A DNA stretch of 64,000 nt from contig NZ_JADFFK010000001.1 of assembly GCF_015223355.1 (NCBI RefSeq), positions 248,001 through 312,000 of the forward strand, given 5' to 3'. Made by a program: the position numbers and the translations under genes. The notes below the pieces were generated by a model that was given only the letters and a program-made list of their open reading frames with translations, searched no databases and had not been told where the DNA came from. The stretch comes from Salipiger mangrovisoli. GTDB lineage: Bacteria > Pseudomonadota > Alphaproteobacteria > Rhodobacterales > Rhodobacteraceae. Every line of letters starts with the position of its first letter. The stretch's first letter is position 1. This document shows, in pieces, positions 38,091 to 47,767 of this stretch.

Positions 38091-40841
38091 TCACCTGCCA
38101 TCGGATTTTCCGGATCGCGCGATCACGGCCTTGTTCAGGTCCGCGATCATCTTGACCACGACGCTCGACACGTTTTCCTGAGAGTTCGCGCAGTCCGCGA
38201 TCGTCCGGATCGACTCCGCGGTATGGCCCAGCGAACTCACGATCTTCTCGAAGCTTTGCAGGGCGTAGCGCGAGCGCTCCGTGCCCTGGTTGACGCGCTC
38301 GCTGGAGACGATGATGAGCTTGCCGATCTCCTGCGCGGCCTTGGAACTGCGTTCGGCCAGCTTGCGCACTTCCTCGGCCACGACCGAGAAGCCCACGCCA
38401 TGTTCGCCGGCGCGCGCCGCCTCGATCGCGGCGTTGAAGGCGAGAAGGTTGGTCTGGTTGGCAATCTCGGAGATCACGCGGGTGATCTCGGCGATCTCGG
38501 ACGAGGATTTCTCGATGAGCTCGATCGCTTCGATGGCCGCGTTGAGGAAATCGAGCCCGTCGCTGGCGGTCCGCGTGGTCGAGTCGGAGGCCTCGCGCGA
38601 GGCGCGGGTGGCCTCTGATATCTTGCTGATCGAGGTCGAGAGCTCGGCGACGATGCCGTTCATCCGGTCGGCCTGCTTCTGGATTTCCTGCTCAAGCGTC
38701 ACCTGCTGGGTGATGTCCTGGGCACATTTCACCACCCCCACCGGGCGGTTGTGGCTGTCGAGCAGGGGCGAATAGGTCGCGAGAATCCACACTTCGCGCC
38801 CGAATTTCCCGAGCCGCCGGTAGCGGCCGGTCTGGAATTTTCCCGACCGCAGGTCGGCCCAAAAGTCGCGATACTCCTCGGAGCGGATCATCTCCTGGTC
38901 GCAGAACATCGAATGATGCTGGTGCTGCACCTCGCGCAGCGAATAGCCCATCGTCCGCAGAAAGGTGTCGTTCGCGGTGATCACATGGCCTTCCATGTCG
39001 AACTGGATCATCGCCTGACTCCGGTCGATGGCGCGAAGCTGGTTCTGCGCGTCCAGTTCGTGATGCTTGCGCGTCGTGACATCCATGGCGAATTTCACCA
39101 CCTTCACCGGATGGCCCGAGACGTCGAGGATCGGGTTGTAGGTGGCCTGGATCCAGACTTCGCGGCCGTCCTTGCTGAGCCGCTTGTATTCGCCCTGGTG
39201 GTAGTCGCCGTCCGCCAGAGTTTTCCAGAACTCGGCATAGCCATCGGCCTTGGTGTAGCCCGGCTCGCAGAAGACCCGGTGGTGCTTGCCCCTGATCTCG
39301 GCCTCCGTGTAGCCCATCAGATCGAGGAAGTTCCTGTTGGCACCAAGCACCGTGCCGTCGAGCGCGAACTCGATCACCGCCTGGCTTCGGTCGATCGCCG
39401 CCAGCTTGCCGCTGACCTCGGCCTGCTCCTGCATCGCGGCGGTGATGTCATAGGCGATCTGCAGCACCTTGCTGACCTTGCCTTCGCCGTCGATCACCGG
39501 CGTGTAGCTCGCGCGCAGCCAGACGCTCGCGCCATCCTTGCCCAGATGCCCGAAAACCCCCGACTGCGGGCTGCCGGACTTCAGCTTCTTCCAGAAGTCG
39601 CGCTGATCCCTGTTCTGCGCCAGTCGTGCGGGACAGAGGTCGCGATGGCGTCGCCCGACCAGCTCTTCCCGTTCGTAGCCGAGCGCCGTGAGAAAGTTGT
39701 CGTTGCCGTGGAGCATCACGCCCGAAGGGTCGAATTCGGCGATGGCGTTCGAGCGGTCGAGCGCGGTCTGCATGGCGCGCAGATCGGCGCTGCGATGGAT
39801 ATTCTCGGTGATGTCCTGGGCGACCTTGATGACCCGGCCGAGGTTTCCCGCGCGGTCCGGCACCGGGGTGTAGGAGGCCGCGATCCAGATCGTGCCGCCG
39901 TTCTTGCAGCGCCGCTTGTAGCTGCCGGTGACAATCTCGCCAGCGCTCAGCCGCCGCCACAGCTCGGCCTGCGCCGTGTCCTCGGTCTGGGACGGTGCGC
40001 AGAGGATGGCCTGGTTCTGCCCGAGGAGCTCGTCGGACGTGTAGCCGGTCAACTCGAGGTAGCAGGGGTTCACCTCCATGATCGTCCCGGCGGCATCGAA
40101 CTCGACCACCGACATCGTTTCCTCGACGGCGGAAGCGATGCTCTGGGCGCGCCGCGTCTCGACCGTTTCCTCGGTGGCATCGCGCAGCACGAGGAAGGCG
40201 CGTTCCACCTCACCCGTCGGGCCGAGCAGCGGCACGAGCCCACCGGTGACATGGGTGCAGCCGCCGTCGTCGCGGGAAAAGTCGAGGCGGTGGCTGTCGC
40301 TGCGGCGCGCCGCGATGGTGCGCAGGATCGGTCCGATCTGCTCGGGCGAGGCGCTGAGGTCTGCCAGCTGATGGCCGACAACCGCGCTCTCCGGCCTGGA
40401 CAGCATGTCTTGGGCGCGCGGGTTGCAGGAAAGCACCGTCAACTCCGGTGTCAGTTCGAGCAGCCCCTGGGTGGCGTTGATCGCTTCGAAGAAGCGGCTT
40501 CGGCGCGCTGGCTCCGACCGGGTGCCGATCAGCAGCGCCTCGGCTGGCTCCGTGCCCGCCAGCGCAAGCAGCCGGGCGGCGATCTGGTGATCATCGCGGA
40601 GCGTCAGCACCACCTCCTGCGGCGCCGCAAGATTCTTCAGCGCGGCGAGCAGTGGCGCGCCGCTGGCGAACAGCTCCTGTGGCGGGCAGGGCAGCCGGGT
40701 CTTCGCGCCCAGGATCTTGCGGGCGTCGGGCGAAAGCGCGAGGACCATCCCGTCCGACAGCCGCAGCCGCGCCGCGAAGCCCGAATTGAGAATGTCCTGG
40801 CACAGGTCTGCAAGTGACAGTCCACGCGTGAGATCGGTCAC
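38091..40841 (-). CDS. Soluble chemoreceptor with tandem PAS domains
   Basis: A 916-residue protein with no membrane segment. After a divergent N-terminal sensor part (about 1-240, one or two PAS-like folds), four similar PAS-PAC units of about 122 residues follow (about 245-731). Each has E-F-D-x-x-G, N-x-x-(F/Y)-L-x-x-x-GY, a conserved Cys after a polar H/Q-rich turn, and K-x-x-x-D-(I/V)-T. The C-terminal signalling coiled coil carries the hairpin tip [20 protein letters not shown]. The start is GTG at 40841. It probably senses redox or oxygen status and feeds a Che pathway. The next gene upstream is a triple-CheW protein. Confidence 0.92.
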   Translation of the reverse strand: MTDLTRGLSLADLCQDILNSGFAARLRLSDGMVLALSPDARKILGAKTRLPCPPQELFASGAPLLAALKNLAAPQEVVLTLRDDHQIAARLLALAGTEPAEALLIGTRSEPARRSRFFEAINATQGLLELTPELTVLSCNPRAQDMLSRPESAVVGHQLADLSASPEQIGPILRTIAARRSDSHRLDFSRDDGGCTHVTGGLVPLLGPTGEVERAFLVLRDATEETVETRRAQSIASAVEETMSVVEFDAAGTIMEVNPCYLELTGYTSDELLGQNQAILCAPSQTEDTAQAELWRRLSAGEIVTGSYKRRCKNGGTIWIAASYTPVPDRAGNLGRVIKVAQDITENIHRSADLRAMQTALDRSNAIAEFDPSGVMLHGNDNFLTALGYEREELVGRRHRDLCPARLAQNRDQRDFWKKLKSGSPQSGVFGHLGKDGASVWLRASYTPVIDGEGKVSKVLQIAYDITAAMQEQAEVSGKLAAIDRSQAVIEFALDGTVLGANRNFLDLMGYTEAEIRGKHHRVFCEPGYTKADGYAEFWKTLADGDYHQGEYKRLSKDGREVWIQATYNPILDVSGHPVKVVKFAMDVTTRKHHELDAQNQLRAIDRSQAMIQFDMEGHVITANDTFLRTMGYSLREVQHQHHSMFCDQEMIRSEEYRDFWADLRSGKFQTGRYRRLGKFGREVWILATYSPLLDSHNRPVGVVKCAQDITQQVTLEQEIQKQADRMNGIVAELSTSISKISEATRASREASDSTTRTASDGLDFLNAAIEAIELIEKSSSEIAEITRVISEIANQTNLLAFNAAIEAARAGEHGVGFSVVAEEVRKLAERSSKAAQEIGKLIIVSSERVNQGTERSRYALQSFEKIVSSLGHTAESIRTIADCANSQENVSSVVVKMIADLNKAVIARSGKSDGR

Positions 40842-41644
40842 GTTTCGAGTTCCTTTTCAGAGATAGTGGAGCGAGGCTGCGCGGCGGAAGATCCACCGCA
40901 CACCTGCCGCTCTGGCGACGGCTCCAGCGGGTCGAGGCCGAGAGCAATTCGACCCAGATGCGCGAGACACGTACGACCGCACGGGCGACGATGACCTTGG
41001 CCAGACAACGACGCTTCACCAAGGTCAGGCTGGTGGAGGCCAGAGGTGTTCACGCGCCATGGAATGCCCTTTCGTGTCTCGTTTCGTCTTCTTGCCAGCG
41101 CCCGTCTTCCAGGAGGGCCGTTTTCTTCCAGGAGAGCCATTTCCAGAGGCCCGTGTGATGTGATCCGTGACATGCGGCCGGGGTCACATGGGCCGATCAA
41201 GGCGACATGGTTGGTTTGGCCCTGGTCGCCTTCGGTCCGCCGATGCGCGATGGATCGCCCAAGGCGACGGATAGCGCCGAAACGATAATGCCGGGTGAAC
41301 GGCACAGATGTATTTGGCTGATATTCGGTTATAAATCTCTTCGCCCGTCTTGAAGAGCCCTGATGCCCCTCGAACATCCCGCGTAGCCGCCGCGCCGTCC
41401 GATCCGCGACGAAGATCGCCGGACCACGCAAAAGCTCGGCGGAACTTGTCCGCCGGCCCAGACGCCGCATCGCTTGACCGTGGAGGCGCATCGCGGCGCG
41501 TCCGGATGCTCGGTCAGCTCCGCCAACGGCAGGTTCACGCGGCCGACCGGCCGGGTGAGCTTTGCCTTCGTGCCCCGGATCGGGTCCGCAACTTCGAGAA
41601 ATGGGGGCTGAGATCCAGGTCGGGCGGAGGCGGCTTGTCCCTGG
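40842..41644. other. 803-base region without a convincing gene
   Basis: It separates the PAS receptor and the triple-CheW gene, both on the minus strand. Open frames here are Arg-rich and lack domains or ribosome sites. Near 41560-41640 there are short stretches similar to the 3' end of the triple-CheW gene, too weak to call a duplicated domain. It may contain the receptor's promoter and leader. Confidence 0.4.
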
Positions 41645-43390
41645 TCACATCGGCCCCCCGATGCCCGTCGCGGCCGGCAGGTCGAGCTGGGCATCGAAGA
41701 CCGGGATGAATTCGCCTGTATCGGTCTTGCGCAACATCCTGTCCGCCGCCGTCCCGGCCCGGCTGCAGTGCGCCACTTCGAGAAGCCCCTCAGCAACCGC
41801 GCCAACCATGTTCTGGCCGATGCGGAAGAGCAGCACGCAGGCCTTGCCCTCTTCGAAGGCCGAGAATGCGCCGAAGAGATGCGCCATGGAAAAGATCGGG
41901 ATCAGCTGATTGCGATGGCTCAGGCAGCCCATGTAAGCGTCGTGACGGACCTTGGCCTCGAGCATCGCGCGGGGCAGATGCAGGATCTCCACGATGTCGG
42001 TCAGGCGGCACCCCATCCGGCGCTGCGCCGAGTGGCAGATGAGGCACGGTCCCGCGCCCTCTGCGGCAGGGTCGGTGGCGAGGTCGTCAGGAGCCTCGTC
42101 GCTGGCGGCGATCGTCGTGCCGGCAAGCTGGACCACCGCTGGCTCCGAAAGCAGGGCGGTGCTGTCGGCGATCAGGAAATGCGTGCCGTCCTCGTGCATG
42201 TAGACGCCGGTGAACAGGTCGCTGCGCTGTGATATGGCTGGCGGCACCGCGAGGAGCCTGTTGCGCGACAGATGCGCGATATCGAAGAAGCGATCGATCT
42301 CGATGCAGATCAGCCCGCCCGCCGGGACCCGCATAGCCACCGAGGCCGACCTTTCGGGGCGGGAGGCGTTGCGTCCGAGCCCCATGAGGCGGAGGCTGTC
42401 GAGGATCGGGATCTTCTGGCCATGGTGCTCGACCACACCGTCGCAGGGCGGACAGGCCAGGGGACTCGGCAGCACCGGGCGCATCGGGATGGTCGTCTGG
42501 ATCTCGGTCACGGCAAACGCAATCCCCTGGCCGGCGTAGCTGCAGAGCAGAACGGCCTGGTCCTGCTGCGACGGGCCGGTCGCGGCCGCGGTGCCGCGGT
42601 CGTGCTGCAGCGCGTAGGGCAGGCCAGGCAGGTCGAAGAGCCGCTGCGGATCGAGGAGCCCGACAACCAGGCCGTCCCTCACGAAGCTGCGCGCTCCGGC
42701 CAGAAGATCGCTTCGGCCCGACACGCCCATGTGGGTGATGCGCCCCGGCTCGAGGGCGGTCATGCCTTCCAGACTGTCGACCACAAGTCCAACCAGCCGC
42801 CCGGTCTCGGCGCTGAGGAGGATGAGCACAACGCGGTCCCGCAGCGGCAGGGTCGACGAAAGGCCGAGCAGGAGCCCTAGATCGACCAGCGGGATCGTGT
42901 CCCGGCGCAGCACCATCGCCCCCAGCAGCCCCGGTACGGGGGCCGCCAGTGTGCTGAGGGTGGCGGGAAAGGGCACTGCTTCGCGGATGCTGAGGGCCGA
43001 AACCGCCAGGCGACAGCCCGCCACATCGATGAGCCCGAAGGTCTCTCGCCGCGGAGGCGCGGGCGCGCCGTCCGCCAAAGTGGGCAGATCTGCCTTGGCG
43101 GTGGTGCTCCCGGTCTCGGGAGCGGGCGGCCCGTCGGCGCCCGTCGTGTCAAAGTCTGCCGTATCGCGCGCATGTTCGGATCGCGTGGTGGCGGCGGCCA
43201 TCAGGGGCGGCAAGGGCGGATCCGCCGCGGCACCACAGGGCGCTGTCGCCAAGGGCGTGTTTTCGACGCCGGGAGCGGCATCCTCGGCGCCATCCGGATC
43301 TGGCCACGGGGTTGCGCGCTGCGCAATCTCATGGGGCGGATCCGCGATCACCTGCTCATTTCCATGTGCGGTTACATGCGCAGAATCCAA
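41645..43390 (-). CDS. Protein with three tandem CheW domains
   Basis: A 581-residue protein with a disordered Ala/Pro-rich N-terminus (about 1-110) and three CheW-like folds: about 117-265 (RETFGLIDVAGCRLAVSALSIRE, then VPGLLGAMVLRRDTIPLVDL), about 280-415 (LLCSYAGQGIAFAVTEIQT) and about 450-575 (CLICHSAQRRMGCRLTDIVEIL). CheW normally bridges receptors and the CheA kinase; several in one chain would crosslink an array. The likely start is TTG at 43390, which has GGGAG eight bases upstream; the first ATG would remove about 63 residues of the disordered tail. It neighbours a soluble PAS receptor. No CheA nearby. Confidence 0.82.
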   Translation of the reverse strand: MDSAHVTAHGNEQVIADPPHEIAQRATPWPDPDGAEDAAPGVENTPLATAPCGAAADPPLPPLMAAATTRSEHARDTADFDTTGADGPPAPETGSTTAKADLPTLADGAPAPPRRETFGLIDVAGCRLAVSALSIREAVPFPATLSTLAAPVPGLLGAMVLRRDTIPLVDLGLLLGLSSTLPLRDRVVLILLSAETGRLVGLVVDSLEGMTALEPGRITHMGVSGRSDLLAGARSFVRDGLVVGLLDPQRLFDLPGLPYALQHDRGTAAATGPSQQDQAVLLCSYAGQGIAFAVTEIQTTIPMRPVLPSPLACPPCDGVVEHHGQKIPILDSLRLMGLGRNASRPERSASVAMRVPAGGLICIEIDRFFDIAHLSRNRLLAVPPAISQRSDLFTGVYMHEDGTHFLIADSTALLSEPAVVQLAGTTIAASDEAPDDLATDPAAEGAGPCLICHSAQRRMGCRLTDIVEILHLPRAMLEAKVRHDAYMGCLSHRNQLIPIFSMAHLFGAFSAFEEGKACVLLFRIGQNMVGAVAEGLLEVAHCSRAGTAADRMLRKTDTGEFIPVFDAQLDLPAATGIGGPM

Positions 43391-43738
43391 GAGCCAGTCT
43401 CCCGTCGTCGGTGGGCCTGAGTCTAGGCTGGCGAGGCTAACGGGGGATTAATTGCCGTCAGGTTCGGTGCCCCGGCAGGCCGAGCTAGAGCAAAGGCCCC
43501 GCCTGAGGGGCCGGCCTGCGCAACGCGCCGCCGTCAGGAATTCGCGGTGGCGCGGTGTCCGAGATGGAGTTGGGCAGTGGCCGCGTTGGGCGATCTGGGA
43601 TGGAGGTGCCGCGCGGGCTCTCGCGGGACTTGTGCAAACGCTTGTGCAACGGTTTGTGCACAGCGAAACGCAAAACCCCCGGGCCTCTGCCGAGACCCGG
43701 GGGTTTTCTGCCGAAACTTCAAGCTCTTGCGAGAAGTT
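43391..43738. other. Region between the triple-CheW gene and tRNA-Asn
   Basis: No convincing open frame. It holds three direct copies of TTGTGCA at exactly 12-base spacing (43630, 43642, 43654) and the tRNA terminator hairpin (43672-43707). The left part is the likely upstream region of the triple-CheW gene, which reads away from here. Confidence 0.45.
43672..43707 (-). terminator. Terminator downstream of tRNA-Asn
   Basis: A 12-bp perfect stem (AAAACCCCCGGG paired with its complement) around a 12-base loop. Runs of A and T flank it on both strands, so it can act in both directions. It lies 31 bases past the tRNA 3' end. Confidence 0.75.
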
Positions 43739-43813
43739 TGGCTCCGGCGGTAGGGATCGAACCTACGACCAATTGATTAACAGTCAACTGCTCTACCGCT
43801 GAGCTACGCCGGA
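43739..43813 (-). tRNA. tRNA-Asn (anticodon GTT)
   Basis: Folds as a normal cloverleaf: acceptor TCCGGCG pairs with CGCCGGA, D arm GCTC, anticodon loop CTGTTAA with GTT, T arm with GGTTCGATCC, and an encoded CCA end (43739-43741). Length is 75 bases including CCA. Anticodon GTT reads the AAC and AAU asparagine codons. Confidence 0.97.
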
Positions 43814-43893
43814 ACGTGGGGGGTATTTAGCAATGGCGACTCCGGGCGTCCAGAGGCTTTTTGCAGTTTTTTCGCTCGAGCGTGATTTTTCTT

Positions 43894-44808
43894 CTAAGGA
43901 ACTGAAAAAACTGAGGATTTAGAGAGATTACCTAGAGGAAAGATCGCTTTACGCTGGGTGAGGTCGATCAAATGCGCCAACACATTCCGGGTCGCGGCGG
44001 GCAGCAGGGCGGGGTCAGTGTCCTGATATATGGCTGCTGCGAGGCTCGCCGCATCGGCGGGGCCGGTGGCGAGTCTTTCGAGGATCGCGGCCTCGCGGGC
44101 AAGCCGGTGCGCGCGCAGCGCATCGATCCGTGCGCTAGGCGCGTCAATCGGGGCCCCGTGACCCGGCAGCAGCCGTGACCAGTGCCGCTGGCGCAGCCGC
44201 GCCAGCGAGTCCATGAACGCGCCGAGATCGCCATCGGGGGGCGAGACCAGCGAACTGGCCCAGCCCATCACCAGATCGCCGGAGAACAGCATGTCGCCCC
44301 AGGCGAAGCTCAGGTGGTTGCCGAAGTGGCCGGGTGTGTGCAGCGCCTCGATCCGCCAGCCGTCGCCGGCAAGCACCGCGCCGTCGGCAAGCACGATGTC
44401 CGGGACAAAGGCCGCGTCCACCCCTTCGCCGCCCCCGGCGAGCCCCGAGTCGGCCAGCTCCTGCATCAGGGCGCTGCGCCCGGCGCGGGCATCGCCGAAG
44501 GCCAGGACCGGCGCGCCGGTGGCCTCGGCCAGCGGGCGGGCGAGGGGGGAATGGTCGAGGTGAGCGTGGGTCACGAGGATGTGGCTGATGTGCTGGCCCG
44601 GCGCCACTGCGGCGAGAATGGCGGCGAGATGCGGCTCGGACAGCGGGCCGGGGTCGATCACCGCCAGCGCGCCGGTGCCCAGCACATAGGTATTGGTGCC
44701 GCGATAGGTCATCGCCGAGGGGTTGGGCGCAAGGATGCGGCGCAGCCCGGGGGCGAGCGGTTCGGCATGTCCGGGGACGGGCTGGAAGTCGGGCTGGGGA
44801 TCGATCAT
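43894..44808 (-). CDS. MBL-fold metallo-hydrolase (LACTB2/glyoxalase II-like)
   Basis: A 304-residue cytoplasmic protein. The metal-binding motif is VTHAHLDHSPLA, with HTPGHFGNHLSF, GDLVMGW and LPGHG further on. A C-terminal winged-helix-like segment (about 235-300) is typical of the LACTB2-like subgroup. The start at 44808 is chosen because the residues before it in frame are Arg-rich noise; the ribosome site is weak. It is divergent from an EnvZ-type kinase. Possible RNase or thioester/lactone hydrolase; not settled. Confidence 0.85.
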   Translation of the reverse strand: MIDPQPDFQPVPGHAEPLAPGLRRILAPNPSAMTYRGTNTYVLGTGALAVIDPGPLSEPHLAAILAAVAPGQHISHILVTHAHLDHSPLARPLAEATGAPVLAFGDARAGRSALMQELADSGLAGGGEGVDAAFVPDIVLADGAVLAGDGWRIEALHTPGHFGNHLSFAWGDMLFSGDLVMGWASSLVSPPDGDLGAFMDSLARLRQRHWSRLLPGHGAPIDAPSARIDALRAHRLAREAAILERLATGPADAASLAAAIYQDTDPALLPAATRNVLAHLIDLTQRKAIFPLGNLSKSSVFSVP

Positions 44809-44862
44809 CTTGGGGCTCGTTTGCGGATGGTGGCGCCGGGGCGCCTCGGCTAGGGTTAGCGC

Positions 44863-46146
44863 ATGTTCTTCCAGTGGCTCAAACGTTACATGCCGCGCGG
44901 CATCTATGCGCGTGCGGCGCTGATCCTGATCCTGCCGGTCTTCACCATACAGCTGGTGGTCTCGGTGGTCTTCGTGCAGCGCCATTTCGAGGGCGTTTCG
45001 CAACAGATGACGCGCGGCGTGGCGCGCGACATCCGCTATGCGCTGCATACGCCGGCCGCCGCCGCGCCGCTCGGGCTGAGGATGCGCCCCGTGGACGCGC
45101 AGGAGGTGCCGGCGGCGAACCAGCGGCGCTGGTACGATTTCTCGGGCATCGTGGTGATCGAGACGCTGGAAAGTTTCGTTCCCGGCGTGCAGCGCGTGAT
45201 GCTGCCCAACGACAGCGACGTCGAGCTTTACCTGCGCGGCTCGCGCGGGACGCTGTTCAGGATCGACTTCTCGCGCCAGCGCGCCTCGGCGTCCAATCCG
45301 CATCAGCTGCTGGTCAACATGATGTTCTTCGGCATCCTGATGACGGTGATCGCCTTCTTCTACCTGCGCAACCAGCTGCGCCCGATCACCCGGCTGGCCG
45401 AGGCCGCCGAGGCCTTCGGTCGCGGGCGGCACGTCCCCTACCAGCCCGGCGGTGCGGTCGAGGTGCGGGCGGCGGGCAACGCCTTTCTTGATATGCGCAA
45501 CCGTATCGAGCGGCAGATCGAGCAGCGCACCATGATGCTCTCGGGGGTCAGCCACGACCTGCGCACGCCGATCACCCGGCTGAAGCTCGGCCTGTCCATG
45601 CTGGACGACGCGGACCGCGAGCCTCTGGAGCGCGATGTCGAGGACATGCAGCGGCTGATCGACGCCTTTCTCGACTTCGCCCGTGGCAATTCGCAGGACG
45701 GGGTGGCCGAGCCGGTGGATCCGGTGGCGCTGGCGGCCTCGGTGGTCGCCGATGCGCAGCGCGGCGGCAAGGCGGTGACACTGGGCGTGGTCGAGGGCGA
45801 AGGCGAGGTCAGCGTTCGGCCCGTGGCCCTGCGCCGGGCGCTTGAGAATCTCGTGGGCAACGCCGTGCGCTACGGCACCCGCTGCGAGGTCTCGGTGACG
45901 CTTACGGAAAAATCCCTGCGCTTGCGGGTCGAGGATGATGGTCCGGGGATTCCGCCGGAGCGGCGCGAGGAGGCGATGAAGCCCTTTGCCCGCCTCGATC
46001 CGGCGCGGAATCAGGACCGCGGCACCGGCGTGGGGCTTGGCCTGGCGATCGCCGCCGACGTGGCGCGCGCGCATGGCGGGGTGCTGCGCCTTGGGCAAAG
46101 CGACACGCTGGGTGGTCTGCGGGCCGATATCGTCATCGCGCGCTGA
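44863..46146 (+). CDS. EnvZ-type sensor histidine kinase
   Basis: A 427-residue two-component kinase. TM1 spans about 17-38, a short periplasmic region is about 40-145, and TM2 is about 148-168, then a HAMP domain (about 170-222). The phosphorylated His is in the H-box SGVSHDLRTPITRLK. The ATP domain has the N-box ENLVGNAVRYG, DDGPGIP and GTGVGLGLAIAADVA. It resembles OmpR-family kinases. No response regulator is adjacent in the window, so its partner may lie elsewhere. It is divergent from an MBL hydrolase. Confidence 0.92.
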   Translation: MFFQWLKRYMPRGIYARAALILILPVFTIQLVVSVVFVQRHFEGVSQQMTRGVARDIRYALHTPAAAAPLGLRMRPVDAQEVPAANQRRWYDFSGIVVIETLESFVPGVQRVMLPNDSDVELYLRGSRGTLFRIDFSRQRASASNPHQLLVNMMFFGILMTVIAFFYLRNQLRPITRLAEAAEAFGRGRHVPYQPGGAVEVRAAGNAFLDMRNRIERQIEQRTMMLSGVSHDLRTPITRLKLGLSMLDDADREPLERDVEDMQRLIDAFLDFARGNSQDGVAEPVDPVALAASVVADAQRGGKAVTLGVVEGEGEVSVRPVALRRALENLVGNAVRYGTRCEVSVTLTEKSLRLRVEDDGPGIPPERREEAMKPFARLDPARNQDRGTGVGLGLAIAADVARAHGGVLRLGQSDTLGGLRADIVIAR

Positions 46147-46207
46147 CGCGGGCGGGCCGTGCAGTGCGGGGGCCGGGCACCGCCGCGGCGGCGCGCCGGT
46201 CGCGGCA

Positions 46208-46522
46208 TCAGCCCTCCTTGAGCACTTCCCTGCGGGCCTCGACCAGGAGTGCCGCGCGCTTGGCGGTGACATCCTCGGCGCTGGCTCGGCCGTTCAGGTC
46301 TCCGGTGATGCTGGCGATGATCCCGGCGTGATCGGCCTTGTCGAGGTCGGCCTTTATGATGCGCTCGGCATAGGCCGTGGCCTCGTCGCCGCTCTTGCCG
46401 AGCAGCCCGGCGGCCCAGAGACCCAGTTGCCGGTTGCAGCGCACCTCGGCCTGGAAATTCAGGTTGGCGTCATGCGCGAACTTGTTTTCAAAGGCCTGCT
46501 CGCGATCGTCAAAGGTGGTCAT
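46208..46522 (-). CDS. ATPase zeta inhibitor subunit (DUF1476 family)
   Basis: A 104-residue helical protein of the DUF1476 family. In Paracoccus denitrificans and other alphaproteobacteria this is the zeta subunit, whose N-terminal helix inserts into the F1-ATPase and blocks ATP hydrolysis. The start at 46522 gives MTTFDDREQAFENKFAHD, the inhibitory N-terminus, after a good GGAGGAG. It is a single gene, divergent from purC. Assignment to zeta rests on family knowledge. Confidence 0.9.
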   Translation of the reverse strand: MTTFDDREQAFENKFAHDANLNFQAEVRCNRQLGLWAAGLLGKSGDEATAYAERIIKADLDKADHAGIIASITGDLNGRASAEDVTAKRAALLVEARREVLKEG

Positions 46523-46686
46523 GGGCATCTCCTCCAAGATAGGCCCTCAGTATAGTATCTTCAGCTTGACGCCTGCCTTGCGCTGGCGCAAGTCCGAGCA
46601 TGTTCGCTTGCGGCAAGGGCAGCCTTGATTTATGAGGGCGAACGAGACGCAGCGGCCGATACGCGGCCCCGGGCGAAAGGATTCCC

Positions 46687-47448
46687 ATGGCACGGCGCAA
46701 GAAGATCTACGAAGGCAAGGCGAAGATTCTGTACGAAGGCCCCGAACCGGGCACCATCGTCCAGTACTTCAAGGACGACGCCACCGCCTTCAACGCGCAG
46801 AAGAAGGACGTGATCGAGGGCAAGGGTGTGCTGAACAACCGCCTGTCCGAGTTCTTCATGACCGGCCTGAACAACATCGGCGTTCCCACCCACTTCCTCA
46901 AGCGGCTGAACATGCGCGAGCAGCTCGTCCGCGCCTGCGAGATAATCCCGCTGGAAGTGATCGTGCGCAACTACGCCGCCGGCTCGCTGGCCAAGCGCCT
47001 CGGCCTCGAAGAGGGCACGCCGCTGCCGCGCCCGATCGTGGAATACTGCTACAAGGACGACAAGCTGGGTGATCCGCTGGTCACCGAAGAGCATATTGCC
47101 GCCTTCGGCTGGGCCGGGCAGCAGGACATGGATGACATCCTCAGCCTGTCGCTGCGCGTCAACGATTACCTCTCGGGCCTGATGTATGGCGTGGGCATCC
47201 GCCTCGTCGACTTCAAGATCGAGATCGGCCGCGTCTATGACGGCGACTTCCAGCGCCTGATCGTCGCTGACGAGATCTCGCCCGACTCGATGCGCCTTTG
47301 GGACATCGAGACCGGCCAGAAGCTCGACAAGGACGTGTTCCGCCGCGACCTCGGCTCGCTGACCGACGCTTACACCGAGGTGGCGCGGCGTCTGGGCGTG
47401 ATGCCCAAGCAGGCGACCCACGTGGCAAAGCCGAAGCTGATCAATTGA
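46687..47448 (+). CDS. purC: SAICAR synthase
   Basis: Phosphoribosylaminoimidazole-succinocarboxamide synthase, which joins CAIR and aspartate in purine synthesis. At 253 residues it matches the bacterial type. It starts [18 protein letters not shown], with the nucleotide-binding KAK; then [14 protein letters not shown] and [19 protein letters not shown] are clear. AAAGGA precedes the start. It is followed, after an 88-base gap with a small hairpin, by purS. Confidence 0.97.
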   Translation: MARRKKIYEGKAKILYEGPEPGTIVQYFKDDATAFNAQKKDVIEGKGVLNNRLSEFFMTGLNNIGVPTHFLKRLNMREQLVRACEIIPLEVIVRNYAAGSLAKRLGLEEGTPLPRPIVEYCYKDDKLGDPLVTEEHIAAFGWAGQQDMDDILSLSLRVNDYLSGLMYGVGIRLVDFKIEIGRVYDGDFQRLIVADEISPDSMRLWDIETGQKLDKDVFRRDLGSLTDAYTEVARRLGVMPKQATHVAKPKLIN

Positions 47449-47497
47449 AAGCGTAACGCCGGGGGCGGCGCTGCGATTTACCTGATTTGGGAAAGAT

Positions 47498-47514
47498 GAG
47501 GGGCAAAGCCCCTC
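47498..47514 (+). other. Short hairpin between purC and purS
   Basis: GAGGGGC and its complement around a three-base AAA loop, within the 88-base purC-purS gap. No T run follows, so it is not a standard terminator. It could be an mRNA-processing or translation-tuning element that separates purC from purS output. Confidence 0.5.
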
Positions 47515-47536
47515 TGCGAGGAACGGAGAGATGGCC

Positions 47537-47767
47537 ATGAAGGCACGTGTGCATGTGATGCTGAAAGAGGGCGTGCTCGACCCGCAGGGCGAAGCCGTGC
47601 GCCACGCGCTTGGCGGGCTCGGCTTCGACGGCGTGGGTGCCGTGCGTCAGGGCAAGGTGATCGACCTCGAACTGGCCGAGGGTACGGGCGAGGACACGGT
47701 CAAGGAGATGTGCGAGAAGCTGCTCGCGAACACTGTGATCGAGAGCTACCAGATCGAGATGCTCTGA
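47537..47767 (+). CDS. purS: FGAM synthase subunit PurS
   Basis: A 76-residue small subunit of the three-part PurSQL enzyme that makes formylglycinamidine ribonucleotide. The fold is recognised by KARVHVMLKEGVLDPQGEAV and IDLELAE. I chose the ATG at 47537 because GGAGAG (47525-47530) sits six bases upstream; the ATG at 47531 would abut it. A terminator follows, so purQ and purL are not in the immediate downstream transcript. Confidence 0.93.
   Translation: MKARVHVMLKEGVLDPQGEAVRHALGGLGFDGVGAVRQGKVIDLELAEGTGEDTVKEMCEKLLANTVIESYQIEML

Noticed and set aside
41329-41805. A possible 158-residue minus-strand gene between the PAS receptor and the triple-CheW gene
   Set aside because: It overlaps the 3' end of the triple-CheW gene in another frame, is Arg/Pro-rich, and has no ribosome site. 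Weak resemblance to the end of CheW is too short to support a call.
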